A DNA stretch of 64,000 nt from Pseudonocardia humida (GTDB lineage Bacteria; Actinomycetota; Actinomycetes; Mycobacteriales; Pseudonocardiaceae), in NCBI RefSeq assembly GCF_023898865.1, contig NZ_JAGSOV010000023.1, forward strand, positions 186,001 through 250,000. Reading direction: 5' to 3'. Numbering within the stretch: the stretch's first letter is position 1; each line of letters starts with the position of its first letter. The translations under genes were made by a program, and so were the position numbers. Positions 41,523-50,466 of the stretch are shown in pieces. The notes below the pieces were generated by a model. That model was not told the DNA's origin and made no database searches. It saw only the letters and a list, made by a program, of their open reading frames with translations.

Positions 41523-42809
41523 ATGGGCGGGTCGTTGCCCCGGTCCGTCGACGACCTCCCCCTGCTGCCCGACCTGGTGGCCCCGCAGGCCTGGTCCGCC
41601 GATCTGGTCGCGGCCTCGGACGGGTTGTTCGAGCGCGGCGTCCGCGTCCTGCGCGACGGCGAGGGCGGGCTGCTCGTCATCGGCGACGCGGTGATGCGGG
41701 CGCTGGCCCAGGACCCCGCGGTCGGCGGCACCCCGGTCGAGTTCCTGACCGGCCGCGCCGGCGACCGCGTCCGGCGCGCGACGGGTGCGGCACCGCCGAG
41801 CGGCGCGGCGGCGTTCGACGCCTTCCTGCGCAACCAGGTCTTCACCATGAACGCGGCGCTGCACGTCGCCGTCCGCCGGGTCGTCGCCCGCCACCTGGTG
41901 CCCCGGGCCGTGCTGGGGATGGCGGGGCACGCCGAGCGGGTGCTGGTCGGGGTCCTCGACGAGGTGACGCGGGTCGGTGGGGTCGTCGACCTCGAGCGGG
42001 ACGTCGCCGGGCCGTACGTCACCCGCTTCTGGACCGACCAACTGGGCGTGCCGGCCGGAGCGGCGCTCCGCGTCCAGCAGCTGGTGCACGAGATGAACCG
42101 GATGTTCCTGTTCGCGCCCACCCTCGAGGACCGGGCCCGGGTGCTCGCGGCCACCGAGGAGTACCTGGAGCTCGTCGGCCGGACCGTGGCGATGGCCTGG
42201 GAGCGCGGCGACAACGCCCTGCTCGGCCACCTCGCCCGCGGCCTCGACGGCATCGATCTCCCCGGTGCGCCGCCGGACCTCGGGGCGCTCGTGGCGGCCA
42301 ACTTCTTCGACGGCTTCCACACCGTCGCCGTCGCGGTGGCCAACGCGGCCCGCTGCCTGCTGGCCGACGCCCCGGCCGCCGAGCGCGTGCGGCGCGCCCC
42401 GTCCCTGGTGGCGGCGGCCTTCACCGAAGGCGCCCGCCTCACCGCACCGCTCATGCTGACCACCCGGATGGCGCTGGGCGACGTCGAGCACGCCGGCCTG
42501 CGCATCCCGGCGGGCACGCCGATCACGATGGCCTGGATCGCCGCCAACCGCGACCCCGAGGCGTACGACGAGCCCGGCGGCTACCGGCTCGACCGGCCGC
42601 CGCGGCTCGGCACGACCTTCGGCGGGGGTGCCCGCATCTGCCCGGGGCGCGGCGCGACCCGGATGCTCGGCGAGGTCGCCCTCCGGGCGCTGACCGCCAC
42701 GTCCGTGCAGGTGCGCCTGGAATCGCCGCAGCCGGGTTGGGTACCGGGCTCGGCCATCCGCCGGCACCCGGCGATCCCGGTGGTCGTGCGGCGGGTGGCT
42801 GCCGCGTGA
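41523..42809 (+). CDS. Cytochrome P450
   Basis: 428 residues. The heme-binding loop FGGGARICPGRGA places Cys373 as thiolate ligand, and the ExxR motif is EGAR. The I-helix motif, normally (A/G)Gx(D/E)T, reads Asp263-Gly264-Phe265-His266-Thr267, so the acidic residue of the acid-alcohol pair is His. This may change proton delivery or reaction type. A 2Fe-2S ferredoxin gene follows after 36 bases. The following aldolase and sugar kinase suggest a carbohydrate-like or oxygenated catabolic substrate, which is inferred. Confidence 0.9.
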   Translation: MGGSLPRSVDDLPLLPDLVAPQAWSADLVAASDGLFERGVRVLRDGEGGLLVIGDAVMRALAQDPAVGGTPVEFLTGRAGDRVRRATGAAPPSGAAAFDAFLRNQVFTMNAALHVAVRRVVARHLVPRAVLGMAGHAERVLVGVLDEVTRVGGVVDLERDVAGPYVTRFWTDQLGVPAGAALRVQQLVHEMNRMFLFAPTLEDRARVLAATEEYLELVGRTVAMAWERGDNALLGHLARGLDGIDLPGAPPDLGALVAANFFDGFHTVAVAVANAARCLLADAPAAERVRRAPSLVAAAFTEGARLTAPLMLTTRMALGDVEHAGLRIPAGTPITMAWIAANRDPEAYDEPGGYRLDRPPRLGTTFGGGARICPGRGATRMLGEVALRALTATSVQVRLESPQPGWVPGSAIRRHPAIPVVVRRVAAA

Positions 42810-42845
42810 GGACCGCCACGAACCCGAGCGGGGGCGGGGACTGAC

Positions 42846-43169
42846 GTGCCCGCAGCCCGCTTCGTCGGCGTCGACGGCACCGAGGTCCTCCTCGACGTCC
42901 CCGCCGGGCAGACCCTCAGGCAGGCCGCGCTGGACAACCTGGTGCCGGGGATCATCGGCGAGTGCGGCGGCTTCGCCACCTGCGGCACCTGCCACGTCGT
43001 CGTCGACGAGCGGTTCCGGCCGCTGCTGCCCGCCCCCTCCGAGGACGAGGAGATCGTGTTGGAAGGACTGCTCACCCCGGTCACCGCGACCAGCAGGCTC
43101 GCCTGCCAGATCGCGATGACCGACGAGCTCGACGGCATCACCGTCCACGTTCCCGAGTCGCAGGGGTGA
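42846..43169 (+). CDS. 2Fe-2S ferredoxin (putidaredoxin/adrenodoxin type)
   Basis: 107 residues from a GTG. Cluster ligands are Cys40, Cys46, Cys49 and Cys87 (spacing x5-x2-x37, ECGGFATCGTC), the classic vertebrate/putidaredoxin-type pattern. It should carry electrons to the adjacent P450. No ferredoxin reductase is in the window, so one encoded elsewhere must supply it. The aldolase gene begins within its stop codon (GTGA). Confidence 0.92.
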   Translation: MPAARFVGVDGTEVLLDVPAGQTLRQAALDNLVPGIIGECGGFATCGTCHVVVDERFRPLLPAPSEDEEIVLEGLLTPVTATSRLACQIAMTDELDGITVHVPESQG

Positions 43170-43819
43170 GCAGCATGGGGTCATCGATCGACGACGCCGT
43201 CCGGGCCGTGGTCGAGGGCGGGCTGCGGCTCATCAGCGACGGGCTGGTGGAGGGGACCGCGGGCAACGTCAGCGTCCGGCACGGCGACCTGGTCGCCATC
43301 TCGCCCTCCTCGATCGCCTACGACCGCGTCCGCCCGCAGGACGTGTGCGTGCTGGACCTCGACGGAACGCTCGTCAGCCGGGCCGACGGCCCACGGCCGT
43401 CCACCGAGACCGGCATGCACCTGCGGATCTACCGCGAGACCGACGCCCGCGCCGTGGTCCACCACCACGGCCTGGCCAGCGTCGCGGTGTCGACGGTCGT
43501 CGACGTGCTGCCCGCGCTGCACTACTACATCGTCCGCCTCGGCGGCCCGGTCCGCGTCGCCGCCTACGCCCGCTACGGGACCGACCAGCTCGCCCGCAAC
43601 GTGCTGCTGGCCCTCCAGGGCCGCACCGCCGCGCTGATGCAGAACCACGGCGCGATCACCTACGGCCGCTCCCCGGAGCAGGCGTTCGACCGGGCGCTCC
43701 TGCTCGAATGGCTGTGCCGGCTGCAGGTGACGGCGGCCTCGATGGGCACGCCGCGGGCGCTGTCCGAGCTGGACCTGGCCGAGGTCGCCTCGGCCGCCTA
43801 CGAGAGGTCGCCGTCGTGA
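43166..43819 (+). CDS. Class II aldolase/adducin family protein
   Basis: 217 residues from the GTG overlapping the ferredoxin stop (an ATG at 43175 is the alternative). It has the fuculose-phosphate-aldolase-like fold: TAGNVSVRHGD and ISPSSIAYD bind phosphate. The zinc site is suggested by RAVVHHHGLASV and the later QNHGAITYG His. Members cleave ketose phosphates or epimerise them. Next to a PfkB kinase this makes a phosphorylation-cleavage route plausible. Confidence 0.9.
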   Translation: MSSMGSSIDDAVRAVVEGGLRLISDGLVEGTAGNVSVRHGDLVAISPSSIAYDRVRPQDVCVLDLDGTLVSRADGPRPSTETGMHLRIYRETDARAVVHHHGLASVAVSTVVDVLPALHYYIVRLGGPVRVAAYARYGTDQLARNVLLALQGRTAALMQNHGAITYGRSPEQAFDRALLLEWLCRLQVTAASMGTPRALSELDLAEVASAAYERSPS

Positions 43820-44814
43820 GCACCGCCGCGAGCACCGCCGTCAGCCCTCGCACCGGTCCCCGCGTCGTGTGCGTCGGCCCGCACATCGTCGACGTCCTGG
43901 TGCGCCCCGTCACCGGAATCCCCGCCGGCCAGGGCGGCGCCCTCGTCGACCAGCTCCGGATCACCGCCGCGGGCACCGCCGCCGGGACCGCCGTCGACCT
44001 GGCCAAGCTCGGCGCCGAGGTCACCTCTATCGGGGCGGTCGGCGACGACACAGTGGGCAGCCTGCTGCGCATCCTGCTCGAGCAGCACGGGGTCGACGCG
44101 TCGCGGCTGGTCGTCCGCCCGGGCCTGGCGACCTCGGCCACCGTGCTGCCGATCCGCCCCAACGGCGAACGCCCCTCCCTGCACCTGCCCGGCGCCACCG
44201 CCACCCTGACCGGGGCCGACGTCGATCCCGCGCTCGTCGCCGACGCCGACGCCCTGCACCTCGGCGGACCCGACGTGCTCGGCGCGTTCACCGACGAGGC
44301 GGGCGCCGCGCTGCTGCGGCACGCCCGCGCGCACGGCACCACCACGACGGTCGACCTGCTCCGCTCCGCGACCGACCCGGCCCTCCTCGACCGGCTCACC
44401 CCGCTGCTGCCGTCCGCGGACTACTTCCTGCCCAACGACGACCAGCTCCGCGGGCTGACCGGGATCGACGACCTCGAACGGGCCGCCCGGACGGTGCGCG
44501 AGCGCGGCGTGGGCACCGTCGTGGTGACCATGGGCGGAGCGGGATCGCTCCTGGTCGGGTCGGGGCCGGCCGAGCACCTGCCCGCCTTCTCCTGCGACGT
44601 CGTCGACACCACCGGCTGCGGCGACGCGTTCGTCGCCGGCCTGCTCGTCGGGCTGCACCAGGGCTGGGAGCCGCGGCTCGCCGCCGCGCTCGGCACCGCG
44701 GCGGCGGGTCTCGTCGCCACCGGGCTGGGCTCGGACGCCGGTGTCGTCGACCTGCCCACCACCGTCGCCTTCTGGAAGGAGCGGGCCACCGACATCGGCG
44801 TCACCCCGCCGTGA
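43816..44814 (+). CDS. PfkB family carbohydrate kinase
   Basis: 332 residues from the GTG overlapping the aldolase stop. Typical ribokinase-type elements are GGALVDQLRITAAGTAAGTAVDLAKLG near residue 50, ending in the C-terminal DTTGCGDAFVAG motif with the catalytic Asp. It phosphorylates a sugar or a nucleoside-like compound using ATP. It lies in the same overlap chain as ferredoxin and aldolase. Substrate not deducible. Confidence 0.92.
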   Translation: MSTAASTAVSPRTGPRVVCVGPHIVDVLVRPVTGIPAGQGGALVDQLRITAAGTAAGTAVDLAKLGAEVTSIGAVGDDTVGSLLRILLEQHGVDASRLVVRPGLATSATVLPIRPNGERPSLHLPGATATLTGADVDPALVADADALHLGGPDVLGAFTDEAGAALLRHARAHGTTTTVDLLRSATDPALLDRLTPLLPSADYFLPNDDQLRGLTGIDDLERAARTVRERGVGTVVVTMGGAGSLLVGSGPAEHLPAFSCDVVDTTGCGDAFVAGLLVGLHQGWEPRLAAALGTAAAGLVATGLGSDAGVVDLPTTVAFWKERATDIGVTPP

Positions 44815-44863
44815 CCCGACCGACCACTAGACTGCCCGGGCGCTGGAGGGAGGCCGAACGGAC

Positions 44864-46069
44864 GTGCACCCCTCCGGCCTGGACCTGGGCGCGCTCGTCG
44901 CCGGCCTCCACGAGGAGCGCGAGACGATCGGCAGGCGGTTCGCCCAGCTGCTGCGCAGCGTCGCCCCCGAGTACTACGCCATCGACGCCAGCGACTTCCA
45001 GGACGCCGGGTGGTCGGCTCTGTCGGTGGTGGTGGACGGCGCGCTGCTCGCCGTCGACGAGGGCAGCCACGCCGGGTTCCCGGTCGAGCTGGTGGCGGAG
45101 TCGGTGGCCGCGGCCCGCAACGGCCTGCCGTGGGAGGTCCTCGACCGCACCTACCACCTCACCCACCAGGCCGTGTGGGAGTCGGTGATCGGCGTGCTCA
45201 CCGCGCTGCGCCGCCCGCGCCCCGAGGAGGCGTCGCTGCTGCGCACCGTCTCCGGCCGCCTCTTCTCCTACTTCGACCACCTCACCTCCAACGCCGGGCG
45301 GGTGTACGCGCAGGCCGAGCGCGAGCAGGACGGCCGCCGCGACGACCGGATCCGCGGCCTGGTCGTGCAGGTCCTCGACGGTGGATCGGTGCCCGAGGTC
45401 GAGCTCGGCTACCGCCTCGGAAGGACCCACGTCGCCGTCGTCGCCTGGGGCTCCGACGACGCCCGGGCCACGCTGAGCGCCGTCGCCCGGGAGCTGGCCA
45501 CCGACGCGTTGATCGTCCCCGCCGGGGAGGACCTGACCTGGGCGTGGTTCGCCGTCGACGAGGTGGCGACCGAGGCCGCGCTGCGCTCGGCCCTCGACGC
45601 GGCCCCGACGGGCCGCTTCGCCCTGGGCGCACCGGCCGCCGGCGCACCCGGCTTCGTGACCGGCCACCAGCAGGCCCGGCAGGCCGCATCGGTGTGGGCG
45701 CGCAAGCTGACCGCCCCCACCGGATCCGCGCTCGGGTACGTCGACATCGCCTTCCGGGCCGTCGCGCTCGACAACGAGGCCACCGCCCGAACCTTCGCCG
45801 AGCACGAGCTGCGCCCGCTGCAGGCCGCGGGAGCACGCACGGCCGAGCTGACCGACACGGTGACGGCCTACTCCCGGTCGGGCCTCAACACCCGCCTGAC
45901 CGCGAAGGCCCTCGGCATCGCCGAACGCACCGTGCGCTACCGCCTCGACCGGCTCGAAGCGCTACTCGGTCCGGGCTTCCGCACCCGCCTCCCCGAACTG
46001 GTGCTGGCGATCGCGCTGGCCGACTCGCTGACCGTGCAGCAGCGCAGCCGCAACCCTCGCGAGGTCTAG
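44864..46069 (+). CDS. PucR/CdaR-like helix-turn-helix regulator
   Basis: 401 residues from a GTG; GGAGGGAGG lies 12-20 bases upstream and a weak -10-like TAGACT is at 44828-44833. The C-terminal helix-turn-helix is LNTRLTAKALGIAERTVRYRLDRLEALLG, the PucR type. The long N-terminal part, with SRLFSYFDHLTSNAG and a GGDEF-like remainder, is the CdaR-style sensory region. It closes the P450-aldolase-kinase gene group and probably regulates it. Its ligand is unknown. Confidence 0.87.
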   Translation: MHPSGLDLGALVAGLHEERETIGRRFAQLLRSVAPEYYAIDASDFQDAGWSALSVVVDGALLAVDEGSHAGFPVELVAESVAAARNGLPWEVLDRTYHLTHQAVWESVIGVLTALRRPRPEEASLLRTVSGRLFSYFDHLTSNAGRVYAQAEREQDGRRDDRIRGLVVQVLDGGSVPEVELGYRLGRTHVAVVAWGSDDARATLSAVARELATDALIVPAGEDLTWAWFAVDEVATEAALRSALDAAPTGRFALGAPAAGAPGFVTGHQQARQAASVWARKLTAPTGSALGYVDIAFRAVALDNEATARTFAEHELRPLQAAGARTAELTDTVTAYSRSGLNTRLTAKALGIAERTVRYRLDRLEALLGPGFRTRLPELVLAIALADSLTVQQRSRNPREV

Positions 46070-46107
46070 GCGAACCGCGCTCGCACCGTCCGCCCGGCCC
46101 GGGGCGA

Positions 46108-46190
46108 ACGAAAGTCGCTCTCGTGCCGCCGCGCGGGACGAAAGTCGCTCTCGTGCCGCCAGGCGGGACGAAGGTCGCTCTCGCCCAACC
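46108..46190. repeat. 30-base repeat, block 1
   Basis: Two copies differing at two or three positions, of the unit that starts ACGAAAGTCGCTCTCGTGCC (46108 and 46138), and a third shorter variant from 46168. The core is a near-palindrome built around AGTCGCT. Confidence 0.75.
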
Positions 46191-46468
46191 GGGTTTCCGG
46201 CGTGCAACCCTGGGCGGGTCGACGTGACGGCAGGGGCCGAACCCCTGCTCGATCCGAGGACGCCCGCCGCGCAGACGCCGCCTTTCCCGGGTCCGGAGCT
46301 GGGCGCGTCGCCCAGGACAGTCACTGTTCAGGGCGCCTCCGGCGGCGCCTCCGCGGCGGGCGTCCTCAGCTCCAGCAGGGGTGCGAGGTGCTCCCCGGGG
46401 TGGGGTGGGCGCTGCGCGCCCCCGTGCCTCGCCCGGCTCGCGGCGGCTGCGCGCCGCCTCGCCGGGGA

Positions 46469-46560
46469 CGAGCGCGACTTCACATTGCGCGCGGTGGAGC
46501 GAGCGCGACTCTCGTTGCGCCGGGCGGAGCCAGCGCGACTCCCGTCCCGCCGGGCGAGCG
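46469..46560. repeat. 30-base repeat, block 2
   Basis: Three diverged units with AGCGCGACT at 46471, 46502 and 46532, so a period of 30-31 bases. They share CTCGT and CCGGGCGG with block 1. Confidence 0.65.
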
Positions 46561-46673
46561 AGTGGCGCGATGGGCCAGCCTGGTTGGCCCAGCGCGCCGT
46601 TCGCTCGGGGCGAGGGGCGAGGGGCGAGGGGCGACCGGGGGCCCGAGCAACGGGGGGGCCGCCCGCCTCGTGG

Positions 46674-46757
46674 GACGAGAGTGACTCTCGTTCGACCGGG
46701 CCGGACGAGAGGGACTTCCGTCCAGCCGGCCGGACGAGCGTCACTCTCGTGCGGGCA
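46674..46757. repeat. 30-base repeat, block 3
   Basis: Three units starting GACGAG at 46674, about 46704 and about 46733. The first has the perfect palindromic core CGAGAGTGACTCTCG. The last unit overlaps the tetR stop codon at 46741-46743. Confidence 0.7.
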
Positions 46758-47358
46758 GGGGGTGCTCGTTGATCGACACCCGGGCCAGGAACCGCGACAC
46801 CAGGGCCACCTGGTGCTCCGGGGTCATCCGCACGGGGTCGATGATCGCCTGGATCGAGAGGGACTCGATGAGGGCCTGGATCTCGTCGACGATGAAGCCG
46901 GCGTCCTCGTCGCGGCGCATCTCGCCGGACTCCTGGGCCTGGGTCACGAAGCCTCCCCACATGGCGCGGGAGTTGGCGTTGGAGGTGCTGCGGATCTGGC
47001 GCAGGTGGGCGTTGCCCACCGTGTGGCCGAGGAAGCTGACGTCGACGTGGGCTTCGAGGAGTCGTTCGTCGTCGAGCGGGAGCGCTTCGAGCATGGCGAG
47101 GCGGAGGGCTTCCAGGCTGCTCTGCCCCTTGGTCGCCTCGACGATGCGGGCGCGGGCCCGGGCGAAGGCCAGCAGGTGGGCGGAGCTGAGGATGTCCTCC
47201 TTGTCGGTGAAGTAGTGCGCGAGGACCCCGACCGAGTGGCCGGCCTCGTCGGCGATGCGGCGGACCGTCGTCGCGTCCAGGCCGACCCGAGCGATCACCC
47301 GCCACGTCGCCGCAAGCACCTCTTGCCTGCGTTGGTCGTGGTCGACGATCTTCGGCAT
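46741..47358 (-). CDS. TetR family transcriptional regulator
   Basis: 205 residues from an ATG at 47358. The helix-turn-helix TTVRRIADEAGHSVGVLAHYFTDKEDI is of the TetR type (BetI-like). The C-terminal ligand domain is helical. It is divergent from the PLP aminotransferase gene, and palindromes between them are likely operators. It probably represses the aminotransferase and the following peptide ABC operon (inference). Confidence 0.92.
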   Translation of the reverse strand: MPKIVDHDQRRQEVLAATWRVIARVGLDATTVRRIADEAGHSVGVLAHYFTDKEDILSSAHLLAFARARARIVEATKGQSSLEALRLAMLEALPLDDERLLEAHVDVSFLGHTVGNAHLRQIRSTSNANSRAMWGGFVTQAQESGEMRRDEDAGFIVDEIQALIESLSIQAIIDPVRMTPEHQVALVSRFLARVSINEHPLPARE

Positions 47359-47434
47359 GGATCTCCTCCGGTGGGGCCTCGGCGTCGGGGCGAGTCTGTC
47401 GGTGGGCGCTCCCGCGCGGGCCGACTTCCAGGCA

Positions 47435-47464
47435 CTTCACATGAAGATAATCTGACCTTAAGGT
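47435..47464. promoter_or_regulatory. Palindromes between tetR and the aminotransferase gene
   Basis: Two inverted repeats lie in an unusually AT-rich stretch: CTTCACATGAAG (47435-47446) and the perfect ACCTTAAGGT (47455-47464). They are placed between the divergent starts (47358 and 47524), suitable for TetR autoregulation and control of the plus-strand operon. Confidence 0.55.
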
Positions 47465-47523
47465 ATATCGAACATCCGAACTAAATCCTGGACGCCCACG
47501 CTGCTACACCTGGAGGAACCCCG

Positions 47524-48789
47524 GTGACTCTCGCTGCCGATCAACCACTGCGGCTGTCCCGTCACGACCGGGAGCTGCGCGACAGGGCGGCGAAGGTCAT
47601 CCCCGGCGGCATGTACGGCCACATGCTCGCCAACGCGCGGACGATGCCGCCGTCGTTCCCGCAGTTCTGGGCCCGCGGCGAGGGCGCCTGCGCGTGGGAC
47701 GTCGACGACAACCGCTACGTCGACTTCCTCTGCGCCTTCGGCCCGATGCTGCTGGGCCACCGCAACCCGCTCGTCGACGAGGCCGCGGCCCGCCAGGCGG
47801 CCCTGGGCGACACGCTGTCGGGCCCGAGCCCGCGGATGGTCGAGCTGGCCGAGCTGCTGACCTCGACGATCCCGCACGCCGACTGGGCGATGTTCGCCAA
47901 GAACGGCACCGACGCGACGTCGACGGCCGTGCGGATCGCGCGCGTCGCCACCGGCCGCACGAAGCTGCTCAAGGCCGCCGTCGCCTACCACGGCGCGAAC
48001 GACTGGTTCACCCCTCGCTCGGCCGGGGTGACGCCGCAGGACCGGGCCAACATCGTCGAGTTCGCCTACAACGACGTCGCCTCGCTGGAGGCCGCGGCCG
48101 CCGCCCACGACGGCGACGTCGCCGCGATCATCGTCGCCCCGTTCCGGCACGACTCGTTCGTGGCCCAGGAGCCGGTCGATCCGGCGTTCGCCCGAGCGGT
48201 CCGGGCGCTGGCCACCCGCATCGGCGCGGTCCTCATCCTCGACGAGGTCCGCAGCGGCTTCCGGCTCGACGTGCGCGGGGCGTGGGAAGGGCTCGGCGTC
48301 CGGCCCGACATGACCGCCTTCTCCAAGGCCCTCGCCAACGGCTACGCGATCTCCGCGCTCGTCGGGGCGGACGCGCTGCGCGAGTCGGCCTCCGAGGTCT
48401 ACGTGACCGGGTCCTTCTGGTACTCGGCGGTGCCGATGGCCGCGGCCATCGCGACGGTGCGGCACGCCGTCGAGGTCGACGCCCCGGCCCTCATCCGGGA
48501 GCCGGGCGAGCGGTTCAAGGCCGGGCTGGAGGCCCAGGGCGAGCGGCACGGGCTGCCCGTGAGCCTCACCGGGCCGGTGCAGATGCCCCTGCTGGTCTTC
48601 GCCGACGACCCCGAGCGGACCACGGCGTTCGCGTTCACCGACGCCGCGGTCCGGCGCGGTGTCCTGCTGCACCCCTGGCACAACATGTTCCTGTCGACCG
48701 CGCACACCGTCGAGGTGGTCGACGAGGTGCTCGCGCTGACCGACGAGGCCTTCGCCGAGACCGCGACCGCGCTCCGGGCCGCCTCGTAA
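47524..48789 (+). CDS. Class III PLP-dependent aminotransferase (GSA-aminomutase-like)
   Basis: 421 residues from a GTG with GGAGGAA upstream. The class III fold shows NGTDATSTAVRIARVATGR, AYHGANDW, DEVRSGFR and the Schiff-base Lys in AFSKALANGYAISALVG near residue 268. The similarity is to glutamate-1-semialdehyde aminomutase and omega-amino acid transaminases. A binding-protein gene follows after 55 bases, so it may process the imported amine or amino acid. A heme biosynthesis role is less likely because no other heme gene is near. Confidence 0.88.
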   Translation: MTLAADQPLRLSRHDRELRDRAAKVIPGGMYGHMLANARTMPPSFPQFWARGEGACAWDVDDNRYVDFLCAFGPMLLGHRNPLVDEAAARQAALGDTLSGPSPRMVELAELLTSTIPHADWAMFAKNGTDATSTAVRIARVATGRTKLLKAAVAYHGANDWFTPRSAGVTPQDRANIVEFAYNDVASLEAAAAAHDGDVAAIIVAPFRHDSFVAQEPVDPAFARAVRALATRIGAVLILDEVRSGFRLDVRGAWEGLGVRPDMTAFSKALANGYAISALVGADALRESASEVYVTGSFWYSAVPMAAAIATVRHAVEVDAPALIREPGERFKAGLEAQGERHGLPVSLTGPVQMPLLVFADDPERTTAFAFTDAAVRRGVLLHPWHNMFLSTAHTVEVVDEVLALTDEAFAETATALRAAS

Positions 48790-48844
48790 CCACCGCTCCC
48801 CCGACGCCCCCCGCCGACCCCGGCACCACAGAGGAGACACCCCG

Positions 48845-50458
48845 ATGAGTCCACTCCCCAGGCGCAGAGCCAGGAAGTCCCGGGTCGCCGCGCGAGCGGC
48901 GACCGCCATGGCGCTCGCCCTCGGGCTGGCCGCCTGCTCGGGCGCCGGGCCCGCGACGCAGGAACGCACCGGCATCATCCTGGGCCGGGCGATGGACGTC
49001 ACCACGCTCGACATCTCCCGCTCGCTGTGCGACACCTGCCAGATCTACAACGCGGCGGTCTACGAGTCGCTGCTGCGGGCCACCCCCGAGGGGAGCCTGG
49101 AGCCGCTGCTGGCCGAGAGCTGGACGGCGAACGCGGACAACACCCAGTTCACGTTCACCCTGCGCGCCGACGCCGTGTTCTCAGACGGCTCACCCGTGGA
49201 GGCCAAGGACGTCGAGTGGTCGTGGGAGCGGCTGAAGAACCTGGCCGGGTCGCCGAGCTACTTCATGGCCGGCGTCTCCGACGTGCAGGCCCCGGACGCG
49301 CGCACGGTCGTGGTGACCTCGGAACTGCCGAACTCGGCGTTCTTCAACATCGCCTCCGCCGGCTACACGGGCGTCATCAACTCCGACGTCGCCGCGCAGA
49401 ACGGCGCCACCGCCGACGCGAACGCGGCCTCGACCGACCAGGCCGAGCAGTGGTTCCTGGGCAACTCGGCGGGCAGCGGCCAGTACGTGCTCGACTCCTA
49501 CGCCGAGGGCACGCAGCTGGTGCTCAAGCGCAACGACAACTACTGGGGCGAGGCGCCGAACTTCACCGACGTCACCATCAAGGAGGTCACCGACTCCTCC
49601 GCCCAGCTCCAGCAGCTCCAGCAGGGCGACATCGACGTGGCGATGCAGCTCAGCTTCGACGCGCTGGGCCAGATCGAGAACGACCCGAACCTCTCCACCG
49701 AGGTCGTCCCGTCGTTCAACTTCGTCTACCTCGCCCTGTCCCCCGGCAAGCCCGGCGGCGAGGCCCTGCAGGACCCGCGGGTCCGCGAGGCGATCCGCAA
49801 GTCCATCGACTACACCTCGGCGATCGACGCGACCGTGGCCGGCAACGGGGAGAAGCAGGCGACCGGGATCCCCAACGGCTTCGAGGGCACCGAGGGCCTG
49901 CCCCTGCCCGAGTACGACCCCGAGGGCGCCAAGGCGCTGCTCGCCGAGGCCGGCTACGGCGGCGGGCTCGCGCTGCAGGCCGTCTTCCCGACGTTCACGA
50001 TCTACGGCGTCAACTTCGCCACCATGATGCAGTCGATCCAGCAGTCGCTGCAGGGCGTCGGCATCCAGCTCGACCTGCAGCCGCTGGAGTACCAGGCCTG
50101 GGCCGACCGCCTCGCCGAGGGCATCCCCGTGACGGCCGTCTACTTCGCCCCGGACCACCCGGACGCGATCCAGTACGTGCAGTACTTCGGGCTCATCGAG
50201 GGCTCGGTCTGGGCCGAGCGGGCCGGCATGCCGGTCAACCCCCAGGAGCAGCAGCTGGCGGTGTCCGCGCTGGCCCAGACCGGTGAACAGCGCACCGCGA
50301 CCTACTCCCAGCTGGCCGAGCTGATGTACAACGACGCGATCATCCTGCCGGTGGTCAACCCGAAGTACCTGCTCGCCAGCTCGGCCGACGTCACCGGCAA
50401 CAACCTCGACATCACCCGCAACCTGGACCTGACCCGCATCCGCTTCGCCACGGGGTGA
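48845..50458 (+). CDS. Peptide/nickel-type ABC transporter substrate-binding lipoprotein
   Basis: 537 residues. An Arg-rich N-terminus and hydrophobic stretch end in the lipobox LAAC (Cys near residue 31), so it is a lipid-anchored protein of family 5 (DppA-like). Internal features such as ESLLRATPEGSLEPLLAESW, FRDG-like FSDGSPVEAKDVEWSW and RVREAIRKSIDY are standard. It feeds the DppB/DppC permeases and fused ATPase that follow. Confidence 0.93.
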   Translation: MSPLPRRRARKSRVAARAATAMALALGLAACSGAGPATQERTGIILGRAMDVTTLDISRSLCDTCQIYNAAVYESLLRATPEGSLEPLLAESWTANADNTQFTFTLRADAVFSDGSPVEAKDVEWSWERLKNLAGSPSYFMAGVSDVQAPDARTVVVTSELPNSAFFNIASAGYTGVINSDVAAQNGATADANAASTDQAEQWFLGNSAGSGQYVLDSYAEGTQLVLKRNDNYWGEAPNFTDVTIKEVTDSSAQLQQLQQGDIDVAMQLSFDALGQIENDPNLSTEVVPSFNFVYLALSPGKPGGEALQDPRVREAIRKSIDYTSAIDATVAGNGEKQATGIPNGFEGTEGLPLPEYDPEGAKALLAEAGYGGGLALQAVFPTFTIYGVNFATMMQSIQQSLQGVGIQLDLQPLEYQAWADRLAEGIPVTAVYFAPDHPDAIQYVQYFGLIEGSVWAERAGMPVNPQEQQLAVSALAQTGEQRTATYSQLAELMYNDAIILPVVNPKYLLASSADVTGNNLDITRNLDLTRIRFATG

Positions 50459-50466
50459 CCCGAGGC

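Larger units (their letters stand above)
46070..46740. other. 671-base intergenic region with three repeat blocks
   Basis: Between the PucR gene and tetR. An open frame covering 46224-46772 exists but has no homologous motif and reads through repeats. The region holds three blocks of a roughly 30-base repeat, annotated separately, and a GCAGGGG/CCCCTGC hairpin at 46230-46248. No promoter of note was found. Confidence 0.7.

Noticed and set aside
39470..42547. Long minus-strand open frame (1025 codons)
   Set aside because: It runs opposite the deacetylase, SDR and P450 genes and has the low-complexity composition of a high-GC shadow frame.
46108..46757. CRISPR array
   Set aside because: Repeat units abut one another without unique spacers of regular length, and there are no cas genes.
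46224..46772. Plus-strand open frame in the repeat region
   Set aside because: It reads through the 30-base repeats, has no domain, and runs into tetR.
47524..48789. hemL (heme biosynthesis) for the class III aminotransferase
   Set aside because: It sits in a TetR/peptide-ABC operon with no tetrapyrrole gene, and its similarity also covers general omega-transaminases.
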